Shown: piece by piece, positions 43,266 through 51,169 of the stretch
How the letters are laid out: each line of letters begins with the position of its first letter
Position numbering within the stretch: position 1 is the first letter of the stretch
DNA from: UBA1479 sp040221095
GTDB taxonomy: Bacteria; Pseudomonadota; Alphaproteobacteria; Rhodospirillales; Casp-alpha2
Direction: 5' to 3'
Length of the DNA stretch: 64,000 nt
NCBI GenBank assembly: GCA_040221095.1
Contig: JAVJVP010000008.1
Coordinates: 186,001 to 250,000, forward strand
Translations under genes and position numbers: made by a program
The notes under the pieces: generated by a model
Databases searched by the model: none
The model's input: the letters and a program-made list of their open reading frames with translations, nothing else
Told to the model about the DNA's origin: nothing

Positions 43266-44381
43266 ATGGCGGACAGCACCACCAGCACTTCGGACGGCGC
43301 CCCCGGCGCGATTCAGGCCTTGGTCGTCGGCACCTCGGACGTCGTCGCCGAGCGCGTCAAGACGGTGTTGCGCGATCTGGACGGGATCGACCTGGCGGCC
43401 GAAGCCACGGACGGCATCGACGCCGTCAGCCATCTGCGCCGCCTGGCCGTCGACGTGATCTTCATCGACATCGGCGATGCCAAGGTCAAATTGGCGACCG
43501 ACCTGTCCCGCCTGCTCAAGGTCGACGGCGACGCTCAGGTCGTGCTGGTCGCCACCCTGACCTTCGCCAACGTGAAAAACGCCATGGCCGGGCTGGTCGC
43601 CGGCGCCGCCGAATTCGTTCAGGCGCCGTCCCGCCACACGCCGCATATCGCCGAGACCGACTTCACCCGCCAGATCGCCGATCTGGCCCAGGGCCTGGGG
43701 CGCGCGCGGCGCGAAAAGGGCGCCCGCGTGATCGCCGCCCCGCCGGCCGCCCATCGCTTCGACCATCCGGTCCCCAAGGAATTGCGCCAGCGCCGGCCTC
43801 ATATCCCGAAGGCCATCGCCATCGCCAGTTCGACCGGCGGCCCGCAGGCCCTGTTTTCCCTGTTCACGGCCCTGCCCCACGACGTGACCCAGCCGATCTT
43901 CCTGACCCAGCACATGCCCCCCGGGTTCACCGCGGTCATGGCCGACCACATCACCCGGCGCACGGGATGGCCCTGCACCGAGGCCAAGGACGGTAATCCG
44001 GTCACGAACGGGCATGTCTATATGGCGCCCGGCGGCTTCCACATGATCCCGCAACGAACGGCCGGCAGCGTGACGATCAGGATCGACGACGGACCCGAGG
44101 AAAGTTTTTGCAAACCGTCGGCCGAACCCATGATGCGCGGCCTGATCGCCGCCTATGGGGCGGAAAACATCCTGTTCGTCGTGCTGACCGGCATGGGGTC
44201 GGACGGCAAGCTCGGCGCCAAGGCCGTCGCCGACGGCGGCGGCACCGTCGTCGCCCAGGACAAGGAAACCAGCGTCGTTTGGGGCATGCCGGGGGCCGTG
44301 GCCGCCGCCGGAGACTGTCATGCGGTGTTGCCGCTGGGCGACCTGCCCAAGTTCATCGCCCAGGCGGCGCAAGGAAAATAA
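43266..44381 (+). CDS. CheB-like protein-glutamate methylesterase with degenerate receiver
   Basis: A 371-residue protein from ATG 43266. The C-terminal half is a full CheB methylesterase/deamidase domain: Ser189 (ASSTGGPQ), His216 (LTQHMPPG) and Asp313 (TGMGSDGK) form the triad. The N-terminal ~125 residues look like a receiver with Asp68 (FIDIGDA) at the phosphorylation site, but the acidic pair at the first strand is missing (VVGTSD). It may be unphosphorylated or differently regulated. No cheR or other che genes adjoin it; four bases separate it from the APH-like kinase. Confidence 0.9.
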   Translation: MADSTTSTSDGAPGAIQALVVGTSDVVAERVKTVLRDLDGIDLAAEATDGIDAVSHLRRLAVDVIFIDIGDAKVKLATDLSRLLKVDGDAQVVLVATLTFANVKNAMAGLVAGAAEFVQAPSRHTPHIAETDFTRQIADLAQGLGRARREKGARVIAAPPAAHRFDHPVPKELRQRRPHIPKAIAIASSTGGPQALFSLFTALPHDVTQPIFLTQHMPPGFTAVMADHITRRTGWPCTEAKDGNPVTNGHVYMAPGGFHMIPQRTAGSVTIRIDDGPEESFCKPSAEPMMRGLIAAYGAENILFVVLTGMGSDGKLGAKAVADGGGTVVAQDKETSVVWGMPGAVAAAGDCHAVLPLGDLPKFIAQAAQGK

Positions 44382-44385
44382 CACC

Positions 44386-45378
44386 ATGAACACCCCCAAC
44401 GCGGACGACTTTCTGACGGCGTTTCTGCGCCAAAGCGGCCTGGCCGCCCCGGACGAAACCCCCGCCTATACGGCGCTGGCCGGCGGCGTGTCGTCGGACA
44501 TCTGGCGCGCGGACCTGGCGCGCGGGCCGGTCTGCGTCAAGCGCGCCCTGGCCAAGCTGAAGGTCAAGGCCGACTGGTTCGCGCCGGTGGAGCGCAACGC
44601 CTTCGAGGTGGCCTGGATGGAAACCGCCAACGGCCTGCACCCCGGCATCGCCCCCCGCGTGCTGGCCCATGACGCGGACCAGGGCGTGTTCGCCATGGCC
44701 TATCTCGACCCGGCCGGCCACCCGACCTGGAAGGACGAACTGCACGGCGGGCGCACCGACGCGGCTTTCGCCCGCCGGGTCGGCGAATGCCTGAAACGGG
44801 TCCATGCCGGAACGGCCGGCGACGATGGCGTGGCCCGCCGCTTCCGCACGGACGAGACGTTCCATTCCATCCGCCTGGAACCCTACCTGATCGCGACGGG
44901 CCGGGCCCATGCGGACCTTGCCCCCCGCCTGGAGGCCCTGGCCGCGACCACGGCGGCGCACCGCGAGGCCCTGGTCCACGGCGACGTCAGCCCCAAGAAC
45001 ATCCTGGTCGACGGGGCCGACCCCGTGTTCCTCGACGCCGAATGCGCATGGTACGGCGACCCGGCCTTCGACCTGGCGTTCTGCCTCAACCACCTGTTGC
45101 TGAAATGCCTGTGGACACCCTCGGCCACGGACGGGTTCCTCGCCGGCTTCGACGCCCTGGCCGCCGGATACGCGGCCGAGCCCGCGATCGAGGCCCGGGC
45201 CGCCGCCCTGCTTCCGGCCTTGTTCCTGGCCCGCGTGGACGGTAAGTCTCCCGTCGAATACATCACCGCCGATGCCGACCGCGACCGCGTACGGCGCACG
45301 GCCCGACCACTGATCACCACGCCGCCGCCGACCCTGGCGGACGTCCGCCACGCCTGGGAAAGGGAACTCCGCCAATGA
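44386..45378 (+). CDS. APH-family phosphotransferase
   Basis: A 330-residue kinase-like protein of the aminoglycoside phosphotransferase/choline kinase superfamily. The catalytic loop is HGDVSPKNILVD and the metal motif is LDAECAWYGDPAFDLAFC. N-terminal SSDIWRADL and VCVKRALAKLKV mark the nucleotide lobe. Such proteins phosphorylate small molecules such as amino alcohols, sugars or drugs. ATG 44386 lies four bases after the CheB-like gene, and the end overlaps the enolase-like gene by four bases. The substrate may thus be related to the enolase-like enzyme's, but this is unproven. Confidence 0.9.
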   Translation: MNTPNADDFLTAFLRQSGLAAPDETPAYTALAGGVSSDIWRADLARGPVCVKRALAKLKVKADWFAPVERNAFEVAWMETANGLHPGIAPRVLAHDADQGVFAMAYLDPAGHPTWKDELHGGRTDAAFARRVGECLKRVHAGTAGDDGVARRFRTDETFHSIRLEPYLIATGRAHADLAPRLEALAATTAAHREALVHGDVSPKNILVDGADPVFLDAECAWYGDPAFDLAFCLNHLLLKCLWTPSATDGFLAGFDALAAGYAAEPAIEARAAALLPALFLARVDGKSPVEYITADADRDRVRRTARPLITTPPPTLADVRHAWERELRQ

Positions 45379-46679
45379 CGGCCTCCTCCGCCACCACCAT
45401 CACCGCCGTCAAGGCCCGCCGCGTCTGGGATTCCCGGGGGCGGCCGACGGTCGAGGCCGACGTCACCCTGGCCGGCGGCGCGCTCGGCCGGGCCATCGCA
45501 CCCGCGGGGGCGTCGCGCGGCAGCTTCGAGGCGATTGATCTCCGCGACGGCGGCCCCCGGTTCGGCGGCTGGGACGTGACGGAGGCACTCAAGCAGACCA
45601 ACGGTGCCATCGCCCAGGCGATCACCGGCATGGACGCGGGCGATCAGGCAGCCGTCGATCAGGCGCTGATCACTTTGGACGGCACGCCCAACAAGGCCAA
45701 CCTGGGCGGCAACGCGACCATCGCCGTATCCATGGCGGTGCTGCACGCCGCCGCCGCGCAGGCGGGGCTGCCCCTGTGGAAGTACCTATGGGTTCAGGGG
45801 GGTGCCCCCGGCACGCCGGTGCTGCCCCTGCCGGAAATTCAGATCTTCGGCGGCGGTGCCCATGCCGGCCGACGCATCGACGTGCAGGATTTCATGGTCA
45901 TCGCCACGGGCGCCGATGATTATGAACAGGCCCTGGCCTGGACCGCCGAGGTCTACATCGCCGCCGGCAAGATCATGGCCGAGCGCGGCGTGCTACAGGG
46001 CGTCGCCGACGAGGGCGGATTCTGGCCCGCCTTCGACGCCAACGAGGACGCCGCCGAAACCCTGGTCCAGGCCATCGAGAAGGCGGGGCTCAAGCCGGGT
46101 GAACAGGTCTCCATCTCCCTCGACATCGCGGCGTCGGAATTCGGCAAGGCCGGGCGCTACCGCCTGGCCCGCGAGGACCGGGAAATGTCGCGCGAGGAAC
46201 TGGCCGAAATGCTGCTGGGCTGGGTCGGCCGCTATCCCATCGTGTCCGTCGAGGACCCCATGTCCGAGGACGACGCGGAAGGCTTCCTGGCCTTCGCCAA
46301 GGCCGCCCCCAAAAGCCTGCAAATCGTCGGCGACGATTTCCTGGTGACCAACGCCGGCCGGGTCCAGGCGGCGGCCCGCGACGGGGCGCTCAATTGCGCC
46401 CTGATCAAGCCGAACCAGGCCGGCACGGTGACGGAAACCAAGGCCGCCTTCGACGCCGCCCGGGAGGCCGGGATCGGCGCCATCGTGTCCGCCCGCTCGG
46501 GCGAGACCGAGGACGTGACCATCGTCCATCTGGCCGTGGGTTGGGGTGCGAAACAGTTGAAGGTGGGATCGTTCACGCGCTCGGAGCGCATGGTGAAATG
46601 GAACGAGGGCCTGCGCGTCGCCGACGCCCTGGGGTCCGCCGCCCTGCCGCCCCGGTCGGCGTTTCCCTGGGGGGCGTGA
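45375..46679 (+). CDS. Divergent enolase paralogue
   Basis: A 434-residue enolase-superfamily protein of normal enolase length. The metal ligands (Asp250, Glu293, Asp320 here), general base Lys345, Glu213 and Lys396 are conserved. Two active-site residues are changed relative to yeast enolase: His373 is Ala (SARSGETED for SHRSGETED) and Glu168 is Asp (VQDFM for QEFM); the GASTG loop is GASRG. It may not be the glycolytic enzyme; substrate and reaction could differ. It is coupled to an APH kinase gene by a four-base overlap. Confidence 0.88.
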   Translation: MTASSATTITAVKARRVWDSRGRPTVEADVTLAGGALGRAIAPAGASRGSFEAIDLRDGGPRFGGWDVTEALKQTNGAIAQAITGMDAGDQAAVDQALITLDGTPNKANLGGNATIAVSMAVLHAAAAQAGLPLWKYLWVQGGAPGTPVLPLPEIQIFGGGAHAGRRIDVQDFMVIATGADDYEQALAWTAEVYIAAGKIMAERGVLQGVADEGGFWPAFDANEDAAETLVQAIEKAGLKPGEQVSISLDIAASEFGKAGRYRLAREDREMSREELAEMLLGWVGRYPIVSVEDPMSEDDAEGFLAFAKAAPKSLQIVGDDFLVTNAGRVQAAARDGALNCALIKPNQAGTVTETKAAFDAAREAGIGAIVSARSGETEDVTIVHLAVGWGAKQLKVGSFTRSERMVKWNEGLRVADALGSAALPPRSAFPWGA

Positions 46680-46694
46680 CCCAAACCGTCCTCC

Positions 46695-46759
46695 GTCATT
46701 CCCGCGCAGGCGGGAATCCAGGTCCGTCACTCTAGACCCCCGCCTGCGCGGGGGTGACG
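46695..46759. repeat. Paired palindromic intergenic repeat, copy 1
   Basis: Two inverted repeats, TTCCCGCGCAGGCGGGAA and CCCCCGCCTGCGCGGGGG, joined by GTCATT and GTGACG flanks, lie between convergent genes. Related units at 51852, 55138 and 60420 share GTCA(T/C)(T/C)CCCG...CGGGAATGAC/GGGGGTGAC ends. Such units are common in GC-rich alphaproteobacteria and may act as bidirectional transcription stops. Confidence 0.8.
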
Positions 46760-46789
46760 AATTGGGATGTCACCCGGCTGTGACAGGAT

Positions 46790-48760
46790 CTACTCCGCCG
46801 AGCGGGCCATCCCGCGCAGGCGGTTGACCAGCACGCCCATCAGCCGGTGCAGGACCTTGTCGGTCTGCTCCAGGCGCTGCAGACGGGCCTTCAGCGATTC
46901 CTTGGACAGCACGATCAGCAGCGTGTCCTCGGCGGCGCGGGCCGAGGCGGCGCGCGGCTGATCGTCGATCAACGACAGTTCACCCAAAAGTTCCCCGGCC
47001 TTGAGAGTCGCCAGATTCTGCTCGATGGCGCCGCGCCTATAAATCTCGATGGCGCCCGAGGAAATCAGGAACGCCTCGGTCCCGGCATCGCCTTCCTCGA
47101 ACAGGATCTGGCCCTTGACCAGCCGGCGCTGTTCCGGCCCCTTGCCGCCGCCGTTGGCCGGGGCTGCCGCGGGGGGCGGCGCCGGGGCGGGTTTGGGGGC
47201 TGCGGCCGCGGCCGGTGCCGGCGGTGCCGGTTTGGCGGCGCCGTCGTCCCCCCAGCGCTTTTCCTGCGGGGCCTGACCATTCGGCGCGGCGTTTCCCCCT
47301 GCCCCATTGGCCCCCGCCCCACTGGCAAGGGCCTTGTCCAGGGTCGCCGCGGCCGTCCGTTTCAGTTCTTCCGGCAGGCCGGCGGCGGCGATCTTTTCCT
47401 TCAACACATCGGCCACGCGCTTGGCCATCTTCGCGTCCTGGCCGCCGCCGGTCAGGGCGTCGATACCGGTCAGCCCGCGCATGGCCTGGGCCAGGTTGCG
47501 GACCACGGCGGCCTGCTGCTTGGCACCCGTGTCCGTGGCCGACAGGTCGAGCACGAAGCCGGCGCGCGACGGCAGGGACGGCAGGTATCCGAGAATCTTG
47601 CCGACCGCGTCCTCGGCGCTGAGGTCACCGTCCGCGCCACCCAGGGCCATCTTGGCGCGCAGGGTCAGGGCCTCGGCCATCTGCGGGCCGCCGAGCAGCC
47701 CGGCGTAGCCTTCCAGGTTGCGGATCAAGGTGACCAGCGCCGTGCGGTCGCCGTCCTTGCCTTCGCGGGTCATCGGCTTGACCCCGCCGATGCCGCGGGC
47801 GACCCGGCCCAGGATGGCGTCGCGCGCGTTTTCCAGCTCGTAGGCCGCCATTGTCTTGTTCAGATCGTTGATGCAGCTGAGCGGGTTTTTCACCTCGGGC
47901 AGACGGCCCTGGCACAACTGCACCAACATGCGTTGCGCGGTTGCCGCATCGGCGACCCCGCCCAGCAATTCTGTGATCGCGGCGGTGCCGTCGAGGATTT
48001 CCGCCAGCGCTTCGTCGACATAGGCCTGAACGACCACGCCCGCCTGTCCGTCCAGCAGCTTGACCAGGGCTTCGATCTTGCCGCTCCAGTCGCCCTGCTC
48101 GCTCATATGGGCCGCAAGGCCGGCCAGGATCAGCATGTGGCGGTCGGCGGCCGGGGCCTCGGCGTTGACCTTGTCGATCAGGGCCTGCAGCCCGCCCGCC
48201 TGGAGAGCCTCGTTCAGGTCCTCGCGCTTCATCATCCGCTGCGCGTTGGCCATGAGATCTCTGTACAGGCGCTCCAGCTTGGTCTGCCGGTCGACGGGCT
48301 TTTCGCCGGCGTCCTTGTCGACCTGCAGGCTGGCCAGGCGCGACAGGGCGCCGATATAGAGTTTGTCGTCGCGCTCCAGCATCTTCAGACGCCCGAAATC
48401 GAAGGCCAGTTCCATGGCCGTCATCCCGACGTCGTCCAGATACTGGCGCAGCAGCCGCCCGACCGTGCGGCGGGCCTCCAGCTGATAACAATCGGCCGTG
48501 GTCTCGCACACCGGCGAGAAATCGATGGGTACGATGGTCAGGCCCTTGTCCGTGACCTCGGCCCGCTCGCTGAAGATCACCTCGTCGCCCTTGCGGTCGC
48601 TTTCGGCGATGACCTTGACGCCCGAATACTTGTGGGAATCCAACAGGGCCTGGGCCTGTTGGATGGCCTGCGACTTCACATTGTGGGATGCGAAAAAGGT
48701 CCACTTACCGTCGGATTCGGTCTGGACCTCGTAGGTTTTCCCCGCAAGGTTCGTTTCCAT
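46790..48760 (-). CDS. Cyclic-nucleotide-binding domain protein with long helical N-terminus
   Basis: A 656-residue soluble protein. The last ~120 residues are a cNMP-binding fold: GQILFEEGDAGTEAFLISSGAIEIYRRG, then GELLGELSLIDDQPRAASARA, which is the phosphate-binding cassette. A linker of about 90 residues is almost all Ala, Pro and Gly. The first ~480 residues are helical and unrecognised, beginning with a small beta segment (TYEVQTESDGKWTFF). The canonical cassette Arg is present (PRAASARA). It is probably a cAMP/cGMP-responsive scaffold. Its neighbours do not help. Confidence 0.85.
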   Translation of the reverse strand: METNLAGKTYEVQTESDGKWTFFASHNVKSQAIQQAQALLDSHKYSGVKVIAESDRKGDEVIFSERAEVTDKGLTIVPIDFSPVCETTADCYQLEARRTVGRLLRQYLDDVGMTAMELAFDFGRLKMLERDDKLYIGALSRLASLQVDKDAGEKPVDRQTKLERLYRDLMANAQRMMKREDLNEALQAGGLQALIDKVNAEAPAADRHMLILAGLAAHMSEQGDWSGKIEALVKLLDGQAGVVVQAYVDEALAEILDGTAAITELLGGVADAATAQRMLVQLCQGRLPEVKNPLSCINDLNKTMAAYELENARDAILGRVARGIGGVKPMTREGKDGDRTALVTLIRNLEGYAGLLGGPQMAEALTLRAKMALGGADGDLSAEDAVGKILGYLPSLPSRAGFVLDLSATDTGAKQQAAVVRNLAQAMRGLTGIDALTGGGQDAKMAKRVADVLKEKIAAAGLPEELKRTAAATLDKALASGAGANGAGGNAAPNGQAPQEKRWGDDGAAKPAPPAPAAAAAPKPAPAPPPAAAPANGGGKGPEQRRLVKGQILFEEGDAGTEAFLISSGAIEIYRRGAIEQNLATLKAGELLGELSLIDDQPRAASARAAEDTLLIVLSKESLKARLQRLEQTDKVLHRLMGVLVNRLRGMARSAE

Positions 48761-49118
48761 GTTTGTTGGGTCCCCAGCGCTGATTTAGGCACCGTCTTCG
48801 ACAGACGGCACCATGCTCCAATCGCACCCCCTCAAAGCGCGCCGCCGGTTGTTCCGGCGAACAAGAATTGCCGCTAGGATGCCGCGTCTGATTATCAGGC
48901 GCAAGTCTCTGGATGAATTCGCCCTAAAAGGCTGCGATGCGGACGCGGCGCGCATTTTCCATGGCGAGCATGCATGGGCCGACTATCGCGAAACGGGAAT
49001 TCCCTCTACTTTCTAGACCTTTTTTTGCTCACGCTTACCATTGTAAAAGAATATACGGGTGGTGTTCCGTAAGGAATCCAGCGCATTAAAAGCAAAACCT
49101 TCGGGGGAGGGGGTCAGA
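48761..49118. other. 358-base divergent gap, no gene seen
   Basis: It separates the start of the cNMP-domain gene (minus) from the start of the winged-helix gene (plus). A 67-codon open frame at 48813-49016 has no ribosome site or recognisable protein and is not accepted. The last ~100 bases are AT-richer (TTTTTTTGCTCACGC), consistent with promoters. Confidence 0.5.
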
Positions 49119-49502
49119 ATGGTGAACGCTCGAACTCAAGCAAGAGCGGAGTATACGAAATATCTGGCAAAGGTCCGTTGGGTGCAAAAATCCCGCGCGG
49201 CCCAGAACAGCCTGTACCGCAACGCCGGAACCCAGAATTTGACCTGGGACGTCCTGTTCCTCATCGCCGAGGCCCAGTATGCCGGACAGAACCTCAACGT
49301 TTCCGACATCTGCGTGTCCGTGGCGGCGTCGAAATCGACGACCCTCAAGCTGATCGCCCAATTGTCCACGGACGACGTGATCACCAAGCGGCAAAAGGAA
49401 AACGATTCCCGCACGCAGCTGGTCACCCTGAACGAGGGCTTCCGCCGGAAGCTGGAACAATATCTGGACAGCCTGACCGAGACCTTTCCCAAAGCCGGTT
49501 GA
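49119..49502 (+). CDS. Short winged-helix (MarR-like) regulator
   Basis: A 127-residue protein from ATG 49119 with GGGGGAGGG upstream. Its central part is a winged helix: LNVSDICVSVAASKSTTLKLIAQLS, then the wing NDSRTQLVTLNEGFRR. It would bind DNA as a dimer. It is related in architecture to the 130-residue protein at 53655. The gene 126 bases downstream is gdx, on the same strand, and could be a target. The effector is unknown. Confidence 0.85.
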   Translation: MVNARTQARAEYTKYLAKVRWVQKSRAAQNSLYRNAGTQNLTWDVLFLIAEAQYAGQNLNVSDICVSVAASKSTTLKLIAQLSTDDVITKRQKENDSRTQLVTLNEGFRRKLEQYLDSLTETFPKAG

Positions 49503-49627
49503 CGGCACCGCGTCCCGCCTTCATGAATGGCCGTCCGGGCATCGGCCGCGGGGCGTCGCGCCCCGGCCGGCGTGCCCGGGCCCGCATGCTCAAATCATCA
49601 TGTCCAAACCATCGTGAAAGCGCGGCC

Positions 49628-49948
49628 ATGTCCTGGTTCTACCTGTTTATCGCGGGGCTGTTCGAAATCGCCTGGGTCATCGGCCTGAAATACACCGACG
49701 GCTTCACCCGCCCCCTGCCCAGCATCGCCACGGCGGCGGCGCTGACCGCCAGCATGGTCCTGTTGGGCCTGGCCGTGCGCGACCTGCCGCTCGGCACCGC
49801 CTATGCGGTATGGACCGGGATCGGCACCCTGGGGGCCGCCGCTTTCGGCGTCTTCCTGTTCAACGAACCGGCGACGGCGATACGCCTCGCCTGCATCGGG
49901 CTGATCGCGGCGGGCATCGTGGGGCTGAAGCTGACGTCGTCGGCCTAG
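49628..49948 (+). CDS. gdx: Guanidinium exporter Gdx (SMR family)
   Basis: A 106-residue four-helix SMR transporter. The Gdx/SugE signature is clear: essential Glu13 region GLFEIAWVIGLKYTDGF, AYAVWTGIGTLGAAAFG and GIVGLKL. Gdx exchanges guanidinium for protons, unlike the drug-exporting EmrE. It lies 126 bases after the short winged-helix gene, in the same direction. I found no convincing guanidine riboswitch in that gap. Confidence 0.95.
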   Translation: MSWFYLFIAGLFEIAWVIGLKYTDGFTRPLPSIATAAALTASMVLLGLAVRDLPLGTAYAVWTGIGTLGAAAFGVFLFNEPATAIRLACIGLIAAGIVGLKLTSSA

Positions 49949-50487
49949 GGGGCGAGCAGGCCCGAGGCCCGCGCCATCTGCGCCAGGAACAGCATGACGA
50001 ACGACCCGCCGGTCCAATAGAGCGCGCGCAGGAAGCGCGTGCGTTTCTTGTCGCGGATGTCCGACACCTTGATGATCTCGCAGGCCGTCTCGCGCACCCA
50101 ATCGGCGGCGGCCACGGTGCGCACATAGCTGTCCACATCCGGGCTGCGGCGCGGATCGAAATACATCGCCCCCGCGCAGGCCCCGAAATCGCGCTTCCGG
50201 GAGATCTTGTTGGCATGCGACGGGTACAGCACCAATGCGAACATGATGATCGGCAGCACCAGAATGGCCCAGCCCGCGAACACGTAGAGCCCGGCCTGGT
50301 CCAACGGCACCGGGATCTGCGCGCCGCTGCGCAGCACCACCTGCAGGGCCAGGATGTAGCCCACGCCCATGATCTGGGCCTTGTTGTCGTAACTGCGCAC
50401 CGTGTCCTGGGCTTCCGACAAAACCGACAGCAGGGCGTCGCCGCCCAACTGTTCATGGAAGCGGGCGGTCAGGTTCTCGGTGGTCAT
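49945..50487 (-). CDS. PycTM-like membrane protein
   Basis: A 180-residue protein from ATG 50487. Its layout matches PycTM (DUF5706) effectors: YDNKAQ at the start of TM1 (about residues 35-55), TM2 (about 68-90) ending FALVLYPS, a cytoplasmic helical segment MYFDPRRSPDVDSYVRTV and SDIRDKKRTRFLRAL, then a final TM helix. PycTM proteins are membrane effectors of the Pycsar antiphage system, triggered by cCMP or cUMP. No pyrimidine cyclase gene adjoins it. The gene's end overlaps gdx by four bases, convergent. Confidence 0.7.
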   Translation of the reverse strand: MTTENLTARFHEQLGGDALLSVLSEAQDTVRSYDNKAQIMGVGYILALQVVLRSGAQIPVPLDQAGLYVFAGWAILVLPIIMFALVLYPSHANKISRKRDFGACAGAMYFDPRRSPDVDSYVRTVAAADWVRETACEIIKVSDIRDKKRTRFLRALYWTGGSFVMLFLAQMARASGLLAP

Positions 50488-50622
50488 GGATCGCGTCCCC
50501 TTTTCGTTCGGCCGGCGCCGGCGGCACCGGCAGGGCCGCATCCTAGGGACGAACGGGGCGATCCTGTGGCGGCGGGGTGACGACTTCGTGTTGGGGGGAG
50601 GCCAAACTTAAACCCATGGGGG

Positions 50623-50919
50623 TCATTTGCCGCGCTGGATAATCACCACAGACCCACTTTCGGCACTTACACGATTGTCGATCTGATTGACGATATTTGT
50701 GTTGTTCACATTGCTCGTCGCCGTGGCATGCCCACCAGGTCCCGCAACACTAAATGCCGTTGATTTCTGGCTGTTTGCAAGATCACCGTCCGCTTTTACG
50801 TTTGCCGACGCAGGCTTTCTATCTTGCTTTGCGCTAGTAAACTGTATGAATGCAATCGTGGCAGCGATGATCGTCGCCAATGCAGCCAGCGTAGCTAGGG
50901 GCGATTTTTGTTGAGCCAT
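50623..50919 (-). CDS. Small single-span membrane protein of low GC content
   Basis: A 98-residue protein from ATG 50919 behind GGAGG. One hydrophobic helix (about 9-28) precedes a Lys/Asn/Ser-rich tail with VNNTNIVNQIDNRVSAESGSVVIIQRG; the final ~30 residues resemble a beta-rich repeat. By count, bases 50641-50880 are about 50% G+C, lower than neighbours. It sits directly on the 3' side of tRNA-Leu. Transfer is possible. No family is recognised. Confidence 0.75.
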   Translation of the reverse strand: MAQQKSPLATLAALATIIAATIAFIQFTSAKQDRKPASANVKADGDLANSQKSTAFSVAGPGGHATATSNVNNTNIVNQIDNRVSAESGSVVIIQRGK

Positions 50920-50978
50920 AAGCGCAACCTCCACTAACAAAATAACTGTTCGCGCATACTTACATAAGCGAAGGCGGA

Positions 50979-51065
50979 TGGTGCGGGCGGTCGGACTTGA
51001 ACCGACAAGGCCGTAAGGCCGAGGGATTTTAAGTCCCTTGTGTTTACCAATTTCACCACGCCCGC
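50979..51065 (-). tRNA. tRNA-Leu (UAA anticodon)
   Basis: An 87-base cloverleaf read on the minus strand. The acceptor stem GCGGGCG pairs with CGCCCGC, followed by A and an encoded CCA. The anticodon stem-loop GGGACTTAAAATCCC gives anticodon TAA. A long variable arm (GGCCTTACGGCC type) and a T-arm GGTTCAAGTCC are present, typical of leucine tRNAs. Confidence 0.97.
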
Positions 51066-51169
51066 GCGCGGCCGCCGTTGCGGCCTGCCTCTGGTAATCC
51101 TACGGGCTTTCCGCCGCAAGGGCCAAGGACGGTTGCCCGGCCCCGCGCCAGGGGCTACATCTCGACCCC

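Noticed and set aside
46847..48877. 676-codon plus-strand frame
   Set aside because: Antisense to the cNMP-domain gene and without any recognisable domain.
48813..49016. 67-codon frame on the plus strand
   Set aside because: No ribosome site, no recognisable protein, and it lies in a divergent promoter gap.
49503..49627. Guanidine riboswitch before gdx
   Set aside because: The gap is short and I could not find a pair of ACGR-loop hairpins (mini-ykkC type) or a ykkC core; the GGGGC/GCCCC stem has a different loop.
50488..50978. Attachment site or integrase near tRNA-Leu
   Set aside because: No second copy of the tRNA 3' end was seen in this gap and no integrase frame is present; only the low-GC gene hints at insertion.
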